From positions 1 to 15,061 of the forward strand of contig MU603209.1 in NCBI GenBank assembly GCA_025201865.1: a stretch of DNA of 15,061 bases. The letters are read 5' to 3'. The notes beneath the pieces were generated by a model. It was not told the origin of the DNA and made no database searches. It saw nothing but the letters and a program-made list of their open reading frames with translations. The stretch comes from Ramicandelaber brevisporus (lineage: Eukaryota > Kickxellomycota > Ramicandelaberales > Ramicandelaberaceae). Shown here piece by piece: positions 8,501-15,061 of this stretch. The position numbers were made by a program, and so were the translations under genes. Positions within the stretch are counted from its first letter, which is position 1; the number at the start of each line of letters is the position of its first letter.

Positions 8501-9417
8501 GCATTGTCATTCTTTGTGTGGTACCAGGCACGTGGATGGATAAATGCGTGATCAATACCAGGAATACCAGCCGCATCGTAAACCGACATGTCGCTACCTG
8601 ACGGGACTACTCTCAGCAGATCAGTGCCTAGTCCAGATACAAGAGTTGCCGTGTTTTGGCGGCGGGCAAACTCTGAATACAAGGGCAATCCACGTCCGCG
8701 GAAAATCATTGCTGGTCCACCAACGCCGCCTCCTTCCAAATCAATGTATGCACGGACATCTGTAAACCATTTGTGGCCAATAAAGGCTTTGGCTCCCAGT
8801 AAACCATCCTCTTCACCACAGTCAAAATTGAAGATTAAGTCGTGCTTTGGGCGATGTAATACAAACTGACGAAGAGCCTCCAACATCACAACAACGCCAA
8901 CACCTGCATCGGATGCGCCGTGAGATAAGCTTGCGCTGTCATAGTGCGCAGTCAGCATGAATGCATCTCTTTTGCTGTCTTCGCCCTTTAGTCTCACCAG
9001 AATATTTGCAGACTCGATCAAATACACTTCCACCGGACCCTCCGTCATGAAATCGCGCCCAGTGTGCAGATAATCATGGTTGTCCAGGTCAATTTCCACC
9101 TCTTGCTTGTGCTTGAGATGGGCAGTAATGTTGCGGACGCTGTCAACAATGTATGTGCGGACTCGCTCGATGGCTGGATTGTCCACACTGTGGCGGTCTC
9201 TAGTAATGTAGATGAGGTCATCAAACGCACGAGTCGCGTTGAATAGCTGGTCGACGGGAGTGCCTGGAGGCGAGTCCAAAGGAGTCTTGTAAAGCGCAGT
9301 GATGTTCCAGCCGACGAACAGTGCCGACAGCAGCAGAATAGACAGAGGCAGTATAACAGCTGCCAAAGTGCTGCGACGAAGCCGAGCTATGACAGCCGGC
9401 GCTTGCTGTCCTGTCAT
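5518..9417 (-). CDS. PFF1: Vacuolar membrane metalloprotease, M28 family (PFF1-like)
   Basis: Encodes 1299 residues from the ATG at 9415-9417 (G at -3). The upstream in-frame extension to 9516 begins at a non-ATG codon, so I left it out. Order: short basic N-tail, TM1 (about 17-35), lumenal M28 zinc-peptidase domain (about 130-325), TM2 (385-406), four TMs between 514 and 666, a long cytosolic loop (667-820), three TMs between 825 and 996, then a lumenal C-terminal domain. That gives nine TMs, as in PFF1. Metal and catalytic residues follow the family: His158 (AHYD), Asp170 (GASDAG), Glu202 acceptor and Glu203 (GEEDG), Glu228 (DLEGGG), His300 (WYHT). N-glycosylation sequons at 38, 60, 96, 344, 1098, 1161 and 1296 all fall in predicted lumenal parts. 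Yeast and Aspergillus members are nearer 950-1000 residues. The excess is low-complexity cytosolic sequence: Q8, PQ repeats, a His-rich stretch and a Gly/Cys patch. The substrate is unknown. Confidence 0.93.
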   Translation of the reverse strand: MTGQQAPAVIARLRRSTLAAVILPLSILLLSALFVGWNITALYKTPLDSPPGTPVDQLFNATRAFDDLIYITRDRHSVDNPAIERVRTYIVDSVRNITAHLKHKQEVEIDLDNHDYLHTGRDFMTEGPVEVYLIESANILVRLKGEDSKRDAFMLTAHYDSASLSHGASDAGVGVVVMLEALRQFVLHRPKHDLIFNFDCGEEDGLLGAKAFIGHKWFTDVRAYIDLEGGGVGGPAMIFRGRGLPLYSEFARRQNTATLVSGLGTDLLRVVPSGSDMSVYDAAGIPGIDHAFIHPRAWYHTKNDNAGLTGPHAVASMGHAAMAIARGAVDSDWLPNIPRSPTVNLTGSASLTKPPPGGMIDPENDPWRTQLYTYDLLGRWSIVNTFGVQIGIYILLVTLSVVLVVYGGGSAYFSTLQRQAFALLSVEEDDTIDVGSSSNDNGAETATAATPTATNTEQQQQQQQQHATSNPTAAVAAAAPAATSHSNNSDGLSSTRTSILHLSFANSVAAPLTRLLVAILLASLCALLLCLILGIAVIYVNPLVVHAHPILFMSVFQFAAIAAILGVIEGPFAAIEIRRAESHSLTAFSKDSTPPPFIRRISEVATVGPLADPARRRRWLWYALPLVWATLNIAVGLSTTLAEFGYFYRLPWYLGASVIGAICTAFSDDQVLGPFRYKTISSLVAVAHKYNLRRRVENAAGTTSTVSDPSLSDSSVVSASSSDEDDEDITGESTEHQPQQPQPQQPQPQQINSTGLPVTIPREDEDAISPVPATSTATAVNVDDGDETTPLVPKSRRGRRHNHGFHGKHRHFHGESSGWNTLTDYIQFVLSVVRLFAATLFPLVFLMQSTYFVVLALHQAVQDGTPAFLLVLVGAIDAVWFALILLPHLPVALARHVPKHFMHRSRLENPTNALAGVILKPFTWFIRSDDTSCERPTEPAAANEEGRRHCGGGGGRCRGAKNIHAVRRVAARVSLGVALLWLFIAVILAVANMLVAPFDNKMGQMKVNVRLSSETDMLDMINGHQPLPEVTVTASAIDGARLKTAISQVPSIVQNGVKCEKRSNGFHKCEYKLRDYSHAINSDVQHIAPPKAELLIYNQTLVKMSPATAASAKSMEPGDVTDMYSVVAEGMIVADGSRHCLLDIDDKFFLAAGGDGIVSSNGTEYSLYVQRAFFLSEHIDDKLMDKLLLQPGDLAYRSPKVQLRTAESVAMFRIEYIIAKPAQDGNNGGDDAIVSKRVDGNNDDDDVPDVQLPFKAICGFAGQVPPTSVAIDEIYDVLPDWALLQSGWNIYSVTVNASV
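6973..7023 (-). other. His-rich cytosolic loop segment of the PFF1-like protein
   Basis: Residues 799-815 contain six histidines in 13 positions (801, 803, 806, 809, 811, 813) interspersed with Gly, Arg and Lys. By the topology above this lies on the cytosolic side, just before TM7. The spacing resembles the metal-binding loops of zinc transporters. It is not part of the peptidase active site. Confidence 0.7.
7171..7209 (-). repeat. 15-bp coding tandem repeat (Pro-Gln repeats)
   Basis: The plus-strand unit CTGTGGCTGTGGCTG occurs twice perfectly and a third time in part. On the coding strand it gives QPQPQ units, residues about 737-750 of the PFF1-like protein, in the long cytosolic loop. Confidence 0.9.
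8023..8046 (-). repeat. Uninterrupted (CAG)8 encoding Gln458-Gln465
   Basis: Eight pure CAG codons on the minus strand in the cytosolic loop between TM2 and TM3 of the PFF1-like protein. Lack of CAA interruptions makes it prone to length change, unlike the interrupted glutamine tract in the transporter gene of this window. Confidence 0.95.
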
Positions 9418-9550
9418 CTCGCGTTGAAAAAAAAAGATGAAGGAAATGAAAGAAAATGAAGGAGATTTGTGTGTGCTGTGTTTGGTGGAGAAGGCGGGCG
9501 AGTAAAGTTGACACAAAAAGGGAGAGAAAGAAAAGTTCGCGTTGCGTTGT

Positions 9551-9600
9551 GCTGTGTTGTGCTGTGTTGCGCTGTGTTATGCTGTGCTATGCTGTGTTGT
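9551..9600. repeat. 10-bp tandem repeat, five units, upstream of PFF1
   Basis: Five consecutive 10-base units of consensus GCTGTGYTRY, with the preceding ten bases a weaker sixth copy. They lie 134-183 bases upstream of the PFF1 ATG. The period is close to one DNA helical turn. Confidence 0.9.
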
Positions 9601-9882
9601 GTGCTTCGTGTTACTGCTGAGACAGTTTGAGTTGTGTTGTGTGTACCGTTATATGAAGTCGCGCGTGGAGCGTTCCCTACGTAATAAATGCCAAGACTTT
9701 TTTGGTTGTCTTGGGCGGAGTGACAATATGTCTTACATAACACCGCATGATGACAACAGCAACAATAAGGCCGCAGTAGTGGACAGCTTCCAACATTTGG
9801 AGCGAGGAAGACTAATACTCACTGGCTTACTTTATCACACCTCTCAAAGTAAATCGTCGTTTAAAATAAGCAAGTTTAATTT

Positions 9883-9925
9883 GAAAAACAGAAACAGAAA
9901 CAAGAACAGAAACATGAATAGAAAC
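9883..9925. repeat. Degenerate GAAACA hexamer repeat
   Basis: Several imperfect copies of GAAACA/GAACA just beyond the PEX16 stop codon. On the transcribed strand it is a TGTTTC-rich tract. Simple-sequence origin is most likely. Confidence 0.75.
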
Positions 9926-9935
9926 CAAAAGTGGG

Positions 9936-11306
9936 TTAAGAACCAGAAGTGTAGAAGTAGACATTCTCCCAAAGTGGCTTGTAGTCTTGAAGGAATCCTG
10001 CAAACATTCCAATGAACGCTCTGCTACCGGCAGACTCAATAAATCCATCCAATTTCTGACGAGTCCACAGTTCGTACAATGGACTGCGCAGCAAGTAGTA
10101 CGCAAACAGCCATAGTCTGCGCTTGAGCTCGGCCTTCTCTGGAGTAGTTGCGCGTGCTGGTCTGACTGTAGTCTTCTCGCCAGACGTCATCGATACCTTA
10201 ATGTTGGGCTTACTCAATTCGCGGATTGTGGCTGCGCGACTGCTCAGCTCGATAGCCAGCGAGATTAACCATGGGATCCATGATTTATTGCCGTATTTAC
10301 GCAGTACTAACACGTACAATAGCGGCCGAATAATAAACAGTAGCTCACCTACTTTGCCAATGCTGCCTAGCTTGCGTACAAGTTCCATTGGCCGCATCAC
10401 AGTCTCAGGGTCCAAGATGGCTTTAGCAGACAAGTACTTGCTAACATCACCGGGGATGTCACCACTGCCTCCGATTCCATCCAATCCGCCCAATCCGAGT
10501 GCACCCAAGATGCCACCGGCTGCACCACCATTGCCCGATCCATTCTGACTGTTCATTATAGTTTCCAATGAATCATACTTGCGATCAGTCCGATTTCCCT
10601 TCCATCCGCCTTCATCTTTGTTTGCACTGTGATTGTTGGTTTGAGTAAACATCTTCAGTGCCTCAGCACGATGTTGAAGCTCACTCAACTCGGCAGGCGA
10701 TCTCAGTGAAGCCGGATCAATATCGCGCTCTGGGTGAGGTGGATTCAATACCATTCTTCCACTGGTTAGACGCAGCTGAGCCAATCTGCACAGCACCTTT
10801 AATGCTTCAATGGTGGTTACAAATCTCCACTTGGCTTCCTGGCCCCACTTCTTTTGCACAATCATCTCCAAGAATGCCTCGCACGTCTGAACAAGCGTCA
10901 GGATCAGTGCTACTCGACGGTACAATCCAGATGCATTCAGCCAGAACCGAGTGTACCGGTTGAACGGCGAAGGAGGTGGTTGCTCCAGTGGATGGGATGC
11001 AGAATCAAGACTGCTGCTGCCGTCGGCTGCTGTTGCTGCTGAATCGAGAATACGGGCGAGTGCTTCAGAGCCGAGAGCTGAAGCAACCTTGTTCTGGGCA
11101 TCTGCAGCCTTGGCCAAGATGCTGTCATGGTACAGGCCAAGCAGATTCAAAAGAGCATACAGAACCTCAGACACGAGCTCGGCATCGTCAAACCTGCCAG
11201 GAAGCACGTAGGTGATTGTGCGAATCGTGCTCTCGATAGACGACACCTTGGACGCGTTCTGCAGGATGAACCGCTCGTACTTGGCAAGCGCCTCAAACAC
11301 CGGCAT
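9936..11306 (-). CDS. PEX16: Peroxisomal membrane biogenesis protein PEX16
   Basis: Encodes 456 residues from the ATG at 11304-11306 (G at -3). The frame extends eight codons further to a non-ATG codon, which I left out. PEX16 is a membrane peroxin that recruits PEX3 and peroxisomal membrane proteins, partly through the endoplasmic reticulum. Family hallmarks: N-terminal YERFI...IE..IRTITYVLPGRFDDAELVSE (10-46), LYRRVALILTLVQTCEAFLEM (129-148), KWRF (159-162), ELLFIIRPLLYVLVLRKYG (321-339) with KSWIPWL (341-347), the C-terminal YYLLRSPLYE (403-412) and DYKPLWENVYFY (441-452). Human PEX16 is 336 residues. The extra length here comes from linkers at about 85-115 and 190-300, including a glycine-rich stretch. 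The gene diverges from the transporter gene across a 1.3-kb intergenic region. PEX16 is missing from baker's yeast but present in many other fungi. Confidence 0.95.
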   Translation of the reverse strand: MPVFEALAKYERFILQNASKVSSIESTIRTITYVLPGRFDDAELVSEVLYALLNLLGLYHDSILAKAADAQNKVASALGSEALARILDSAATAADGSSSLDSASHPLEQPPPSPFNRYTRFWLNASGLYRRVALILTLVQTCEAFLEMIVQKKWGQEAKWRFVTTIEALKVLCRLAQLRLTSGRMVLNPPHPERDIDPASLRSPAELSELQHRAEALKMFTQTNNHSANKDEGGWKGNRTDRKYDSLETIMNSQNGSGNGGAAGGILGALGLGGLDGIGGSGDIPGDVSKYLSAKAILDPETVMRPMELVRKLGSIGKVGELLFIIRPLLYVLVLRKYGNKSWIPWLISLAIELSSRAATIRELSKPNIKVSMTSGEKTTVRPARATTPEKAELKRRLWLFAYYLLRSPLYELWTRQKLDGFIESAGSRAFIGMFAGFLQDYKPLWENVYFYTSGS

Positions 11307-11408
11307 CGCAGCAACAAAGAGCAAGTGCAAGAAACACTATGGAGAGTTTGTGTGTGTGTAGGTTGTGGTTTGTGGGGGTTTGAAACCTGAGCGAAGCTGA
11401 ACAGCCGA

Positions 11409-11436
11409 TTGCTTGCTTGCTTGCATGCTTGCTCGC
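11409..11436. repeat. TTGC tetranucleotide repeat
   Basis: Four perfect TTGC units followed by three one-mismatch units (ATGC, TTGC, TCGC), about 100 bases upstream of the PEX16 ATG on the minus strand. Confidence 0.9.
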
Positions 11437-11474
11437 ATCTACCTGCTCGGAAATGAACGATTCTCGACTCCGTT

Positions 11475-11480
11475 CACGTG
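11475..11480. promoter_or_regulatory. CACGTG E-box in the PEX16 promoter
   Basis: Perfect palindromic E-box in the context TTCACGTGTC, about 170 bases upstream of the PEX16 start. Fungal bHLH factors (Cbf1, Pho4, Ino2/4 types) bind this core. A hexamer alone is weak evidence. Confidence 0.3.
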
Positions 11481-11674
11481 TCACCTCTCGACACATTCGG
11501 ACATTGCTCCTAGACACACACACACACATCGTCCGAGCTCAAACTGTCAAGACCACACGTATTGGATGGCTTGTGAACTTGGCTATTTTTTTTAACTGTT
11601 CATTCTAGAGTCACTGTTAACTGTCTTCTTATTTTATAGTAAAGTGAAATGAGTGTTCTCAATTGCCAACCACT

Positions 11675-11710
11675 GCTGCAACTGCAAATGTGGCTGCAAC
11701 TGCAAATGTA
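11675..11710. repeat. 18-bp tandem duplication
   Basis: GCTGCAACTGCAAATGT occurs at 11675-11691 and again at 11693-11709, two copies in tandem. In one frame it encodes a Cys-x-Cys-rich peptide, but that frame has no ATG. Confidence 0.95.
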
Positions 11711-12132
11711 ACAGCACAATGTATGAAAGCCTCGGCCACGCGTGGTCACTGTGCCAATCTCGCCGTTACGATGAATTGCCACACTTGTATGTGGATATAG
11801 AAAAGCCACCTTGCATCCTAGTTATGATACCATCCTTCTCTCAATGAATGGACATATGGCATTGATTGGGTAATTCTCGTAAGTAAGCCACTCCAAAAAG
11901 AGACACAATCTCCGCTAGGTATTCCCCATTCTCCATTCTCCATTCACCCTCAACCCGCAGCCTGCAACCCGCAAAAGTGTGGGTCCTCGCTGCCTCAGAA
12001 CTCGACTCAGTCGTTCAGCAAGACCGTGCTCACATCAGAGACCGCGTCGGGCTGGGGGAGGTGAGTTGAGTTGAAGGAATTCTATTGCTGTTGCTACCAC
12101 CACCACCACTGCTGCTACTCGTCACAATTACA

Positions 12133-12146
12133 CGGCCTTTTGGCCG
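12133..12146. promoter_or_regulatory. CGG-N8-CCG palindrome, candidate Zn2Cys6 factor site
   Basis: The inverted repeat ACGGCC-TTTT-GGCCGT (12132-12147) contains two CGG triplets in inverted orientation 8 bases apart. Zn2Cys6 binuclear-cluster regulators bind CGG-Nx-CCG in fungal promoters, and DHA2 drug exporters are common targets. It lies about 460 bases upstream of the transporter ATG. Confidence 0.35.
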
Positions 12147-12238
12147 TTGTGGCTTACTTTTGATTCACCTTTTCACGACAAAAGCAACTACAACAAAGAA
12201 AAAACAAAAGAGAGGCGGCCCTTTTCCTCCTTTTGCTT

Positions 12239-12258
12239 TCGATAAAAGGCGCTATCGA
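12239..12258. promoter_or_regulatory. Inverted GATA pair (TCGATA-N8-TATCGA)
   Basis: A perfect 6-bp inverted repeat with an 8-base spacer places two GATA cores in opposite orientation about 350 bases upstream of the transporter start. Fungal GATA factors for nitrogen control act on paired GATA sites. Candidate only. Confidence 0.35.
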
Positions 12259-12607
12259 CACAAAGGAAGCCGACCCCCTGCCGCCCGATTGCCATCTTTC
12301 CTTCCACATCAACCCGGTCCCATTTCACACCGATCCATTCACTCACACGCGTTGCTGGCCGCTCCCCACATCATTATCATCATCATCATCGCCATCGGCA
12401 GGCACTCACTCATTCACTCGCTCATTCATACCCTCATCTGTGCCATCGTGCGTGGGCATCTCGTCCTCCTTTCTGATTGGATATCATACTAAAGAACCCT
12501 ACCCCTTCCCGATTCTCCATTCGTGTTCATTCACGCTCATTCAGTATCCAGAACACACAACCTCACTAGCACTCACAGCACTCACAGTACTCAATTACTA
12601 ACGCCGA

Positions 12608-12675
12608 ATGCCGCTCAAAGACGACCACAGCGATACCGCCTCAGCCAAAGTTGCTGCTGAGAAGGGTTCACAGCC

Positions 12676-12717
<42 letters not shown>

Positions 12718-15061
12718 GCACAGTCGCAGTGGTAGCGCTGCCACAGCAGCCTCCCAGCAACTCGAACATGGCGCAGTCGGCTACAAAGGCAATACCAGCA
12801 ACCTTGCGCATAACGAAAAGACTACTGAAGATGCCAAGGCAGTTGCTACACATTACGCATCCAAAGAGTCACCTGTGTTCGACATCAAGTCTGATCCATC
12901 CGAACCATCTTCCAAGTCGCCATTATCCGGATACACTGGCGACGATGAAGAGGCTGACACGGATGTTACTCCCGTGATTGCCGGTTCGATGACCAAGATC
13001 AAGTTCTACTTTATTCTAGTTGGTCTGGCGTGCTCCTTGTTCTTGTCAGCAATCGACTCCACCATTGTTGCCACAGCCATGCCCAAGATTCTCGAGGAAT
13101 TCAAGCAGTTCCAAAGCATCTCCCTGCCGTCTGTCGCCTATATGCTTGCGCTCTGCACATTGGCCCCAATTTACGGCCGTCTCTCTGACATTCTCGGTCG
13201 CAAGCCCGTCATTTTGTCGGCCATCGTCTTGTGTGTTGCCGGCAGTGTGATGTGTGGTGCTGCCAAATCATTCACAGTGTTGACAGTTGGTCGCGCTATT
13301 CAAGGTGCCGGCGGTGCTGGAATGTTTGCATTGCCGCTGATTCTGATTGCTGATTTGAGTCCGCCTCGCCAGGCCAGCGTGTACATCTCTCTCATGGGAG
13401 TCGTTGTGGCGCTGTCGACTGTCATGGGTCCAATTCTTGGTGGTGCGTTTGCTGTCTCTGAGACTCTCACCTGGCGCAGTAGCTTCTACCTCAACGGCCC
13501 AGTTGGTTTCGTGGCGGTCGTTATCTTGTTTTTCTTCTTGCACATTCCGCCAATGCATCGTCCATCAGCCATCGAGAAGCGCGGTAGCGTCACCAGCAAT
13601 GTCAAGCCAGTCACAGTTTGGACGCGCCTGGGCACTCTTGACTACGGCGGTGCATTCATCTTTGTGGTGGCTATGACCTGCTTGCTGCTGGCATTCAGCT
13701 GGGGCGGTCTGGATTACCCATGGAGTGACAAGATCATCATCATTTTGCTCTGTGTTGGTATTGTCATGACTGTTGTCTTTGTGGTTTACGAGATCAAAGT
13801 TGCAAAGGATCCGCTCATTCCAATGCGACTGTTCCGCAACCGCAACCTGGTCATTGCCATTCTTGTCAACGTGTCGATCGGTGTTGCCATGTACGGCACT
13901 GTTTACTACATTCCGCTGTACTGGGCATATGTCCATCAGCTCGACAGCGTTCAGTCTGGCCTGCGTCTGCTCCCATTCATGCTGTCTGTTTCGCTGTCCA
14001 GCGGTGTCTGTGGTGCCATTTGCAGCAAGCGCGGTTACTACCGCTGGTTCATTCGCATTGGCGCAGTTCTCATGTGTGCCTTCTTTACTTCCCTCAAGGT
14101 TATCGAGACTGACAAGTACACTCTTGGCATGCACATTGGTCTCTTGGTTGGTGCCGGCATTGGTGTTGGCATGTGCTTCCAGCCGGCCACCGTTGCCGCA
14201 CAAGCTGCTGTCGAGCCCGAAGACATGGCAGTTGCCACAACTTTGCTTTCATTCTTCCGTACCGTTGCCGCAGTCATTGGTCTCTCTGTCCAAAACTCCA
14301 TCTTGTTCAACAAGCTTGGCAACTTGCTCAAGGAGGCCATCATGGAAGCTGGTGGTCAGCTTCCCGGTGGATTGCCAGCTGGTGCTGCGGTCGATGCCAG
14401 TGAAATCTTGAAAGGCGGAGAAGAGGTGCTGCGCCAGTTGCCAAAGGAGCAGTTTGCAATCTTTGCTCATGCTTTCACCAAGGCGCTTGGATGGGTCTTC
14501 CTGGGCACAATGCCGTTTGTGGCGATTGGTATCTTTGCGAGTGTATTTATGAAGCATATTCCGCTCCGCAGTGTATCGAACATTGATGCGATGGCAAACA
14601 AGAACAAGAAGTCAAGACGCCGTTCCACAAGACGTAGCAGATCGTCCAAGCGATTCTCGACCATGCCTGAGTTGGTTGATGCACCACAAGTTGAGGCTAC
14701 TGCAACTGCAACTGCTGTAGTCACATCAACTGCTGATGAGATTGCTACTGTTCCAACTGCCACTGCCTCTGAAACTGGTGAGTCACAGCCAGCGACAACA
14801 CCAGTGGCAGCAACACCAGCAGTATCCGAACCAGCCGACACGCGAGTATCTCTTACAGCCAAGATGTCATTGAAGTGGCAGCCACCAAGCGCTTCCAGAG
14901 TAGCCGAGTCCAGCAACCGCTTTAACTTCTTCATTCGGCCAGTCTTTGGCGACCCAACTGGTGGTGCTTCCTCTGGTGCCAAGCACAATGCAGCCATTAC
15001 TCGTCTCAAGTCTCAGCGTGTCCGCCCTCGCAGCTCTCCAGATATGTCACCGGTTTTGCTT
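12608..15061 (+). CDS. DHA2-family 14-TM major facilitator transporter (3' end beyond window)
   Basis: Open for 818 codons to the last base, with no stop seen. The start is the first ATG after an in-frame TAA at 12599-12601. The first 127 residues are hydrophilic, with a glutamine tract, then the membrane domain runs to about 648. DHA2 signatures: AIDSTIVATAMPK (148-160, motif D1), YGRLSDILGRKP (189-200, motif A), VGRAIQGAGGAG (227-238, motif B), VMGPILGGAF (272-281, motif C) and WRSSFYLNGPVG (289-300). The family uses the proton gradient to export drugs or toxins, or to move basic amino acids into the vacuole (Fnx/Vba type). Sequence alone does not choose between these. After the last TM comes an Arg/Ser/Lys-rich patch (664-684) and a long Thr/Ala/Pro-rich cytosolic tail, unusually long for the family. 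Antisense frames here are shadows of its codon bias. Confidence 0.94.
12677..12718 (+). repeat. Gln14 tract of mixed CAG/CAA codons
   Basis: Residues 24-37 of the transporter are all Gln. The middle alternates CAG and CAA, which interrupts the DNA repeat and should limit slippage while keeping the amino acid. This suggests selection on the glutamine run itself. Confidence 0.9.

Larger units (their letters stand above)
9418..9935. promoter_or_regulatory. Intergenic: PFF1 promoter and PEX16 3' end
   Basis: On the minus strand the 120 bases before the PFF1 ATG are pyrimidine-rich (T9 run, CTTTC blocks) and contain no ATG, the same architecture as the ALDH7 leader. Further upstream lies a 10-bp tandem repeat (9551-9600). 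Next to PEX16 lies an A-rich degenerate GAAACA repeat (9883-9925), probably in the PEX16 3' untranslated region. No gene is supported. Confidence 0.55.
11307..12607. promoter_or_regulatory. Divergent intergenic region between PEX16 and the DHA2 transporter
   Basis: These 1301 bases carry two opposing promoters. Contents in order: GT- and TTGC-type simple repeats, an E-box CACGTG at 11475-11480, (AC)7 at 11514-11528, a duplicated 18-mer at 11675-11710, CCATTCT x3 at 11926-11946, CAACCCGCA twice (11951-11959, 11965-11973), the palindrome CGACTCAGTCG at 12003-12013, CGG-N8-CCG at 12133-12146, an inverted GATA pair at 12239-12258, a CAT repeat at 12369-12389 and an inverted CCAAT box (ATTGG 12476-12480). 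The last 230 bases are C/A/T-rich without ATGs before the transporter start. No gene is convincing. Confidence 0.6.

Noticed and set aside
9418-9516. N-terminal extension of the PFF1-like protein
   Set aside because: The extension begins at a TTG rather than ATG, and its sequence is the pyrimidine-rich leader read as Phe/Ser. The ATG at 9417 has G at -3 and gives a normal PFF1 N-terminus.
11307-11330. Eight-residue N-terminal extension of PEX16
   Set aside because: It starts at a TTG codon. The ATG at 11306 has a good context and gives the usual PEX16 N-terminal length.
12085-12492. Open frame of 135 codons in the PEX16-transporter intergenic region
   Set aside because: It consists of simple-repeat translation (Leu/Pro runs, Ile and His-Ser runs from CAT and CACTCATT repeats) with no domain-like content.
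259-12607. tRNA, rRNA and CRISPR-like structures
   Set aside because: I looked in all intergenic stretches for tRNA B-box-like GTTCRANNC with matching arms and for spaced direct repeats, and found none. The tandem repeats present have no spacers.
13565-14203. Antisense and alternative-frame open frames within the transporter gene (also 13773-14411 and 14467-15009)
   Set aside because: They overlap a full, motif-confirmed DHA2 coding frame and encode no recognisable domains. They are shadows of codon bias.

Overview
The window comes from a eukaryotic, almost certainly fungal, nuclear genome. Genes are monocistronic on both strands, and the four recognisable long genes and the finger gene read as single uninterrupted frames with no visible introns. 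Pyrimidine-rich leaders precede ATGs. The set of a PFF1-type vacuolar M28 protease, PEX16, a fungal DHA2 transporter and an ALDH7-type dehydrogenase suggests a fungus. Compact intron-poor genes, frequent glutamine tracts and retention of ALDH7 would suit an early-diverging ('zygomycete'-grade) lineage, but that placement is a low-confidence inference.

Layout: (1) 1-258 (+), the last 85 codons of a Ser/Thr protein kinase. (2) 259-1039, promoter of the next gene, with a Gcn4/AP-1-type site and a CT-rich leader. (3) 1040-2674 (+), ALDH7A1/antiquitin-like aminoadipate-semialdehyde dehydrogenase with a mitochondrial-type presequence. (4) 2692-2775, a 68-bp near-perfect foldback flanked by an exact 8-bp direct repeat, looking like a very small non-autonomous DNA transposon. 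(5) 2970-5150 (-), an unusual AT-rich gene for a protein made of two tandem copies of a module with four Cys/His fingers. (6) 5518-9417 (-), PFF1-like vacuolar membrane metalloprotease with expanded low-complexity and His-rich cytosolic loops. (7) 9418-9935, its promoter with a 10-bp tandem repeat. (8) 9936-11306 (-), PEX16. (9) 11307-12607, a 1.3-kb repeat-rich divergent intergenic region with candidate regulatory sites. (10) 12608 to the window end (+), a DHA2-family 14-TM major facilitator, cut off at its 3' end.

The genes do not form an obvious pathway cluster. Three consecutive minus-strand genes lie between two plus-strand genes, so ALDH7 and the finger gene converge on the foldback element, and PEX16 and the transporter diverge from the long intergenic region. 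The least familiar parts are the duplicated four-finger protein and the small foldback element beside it.
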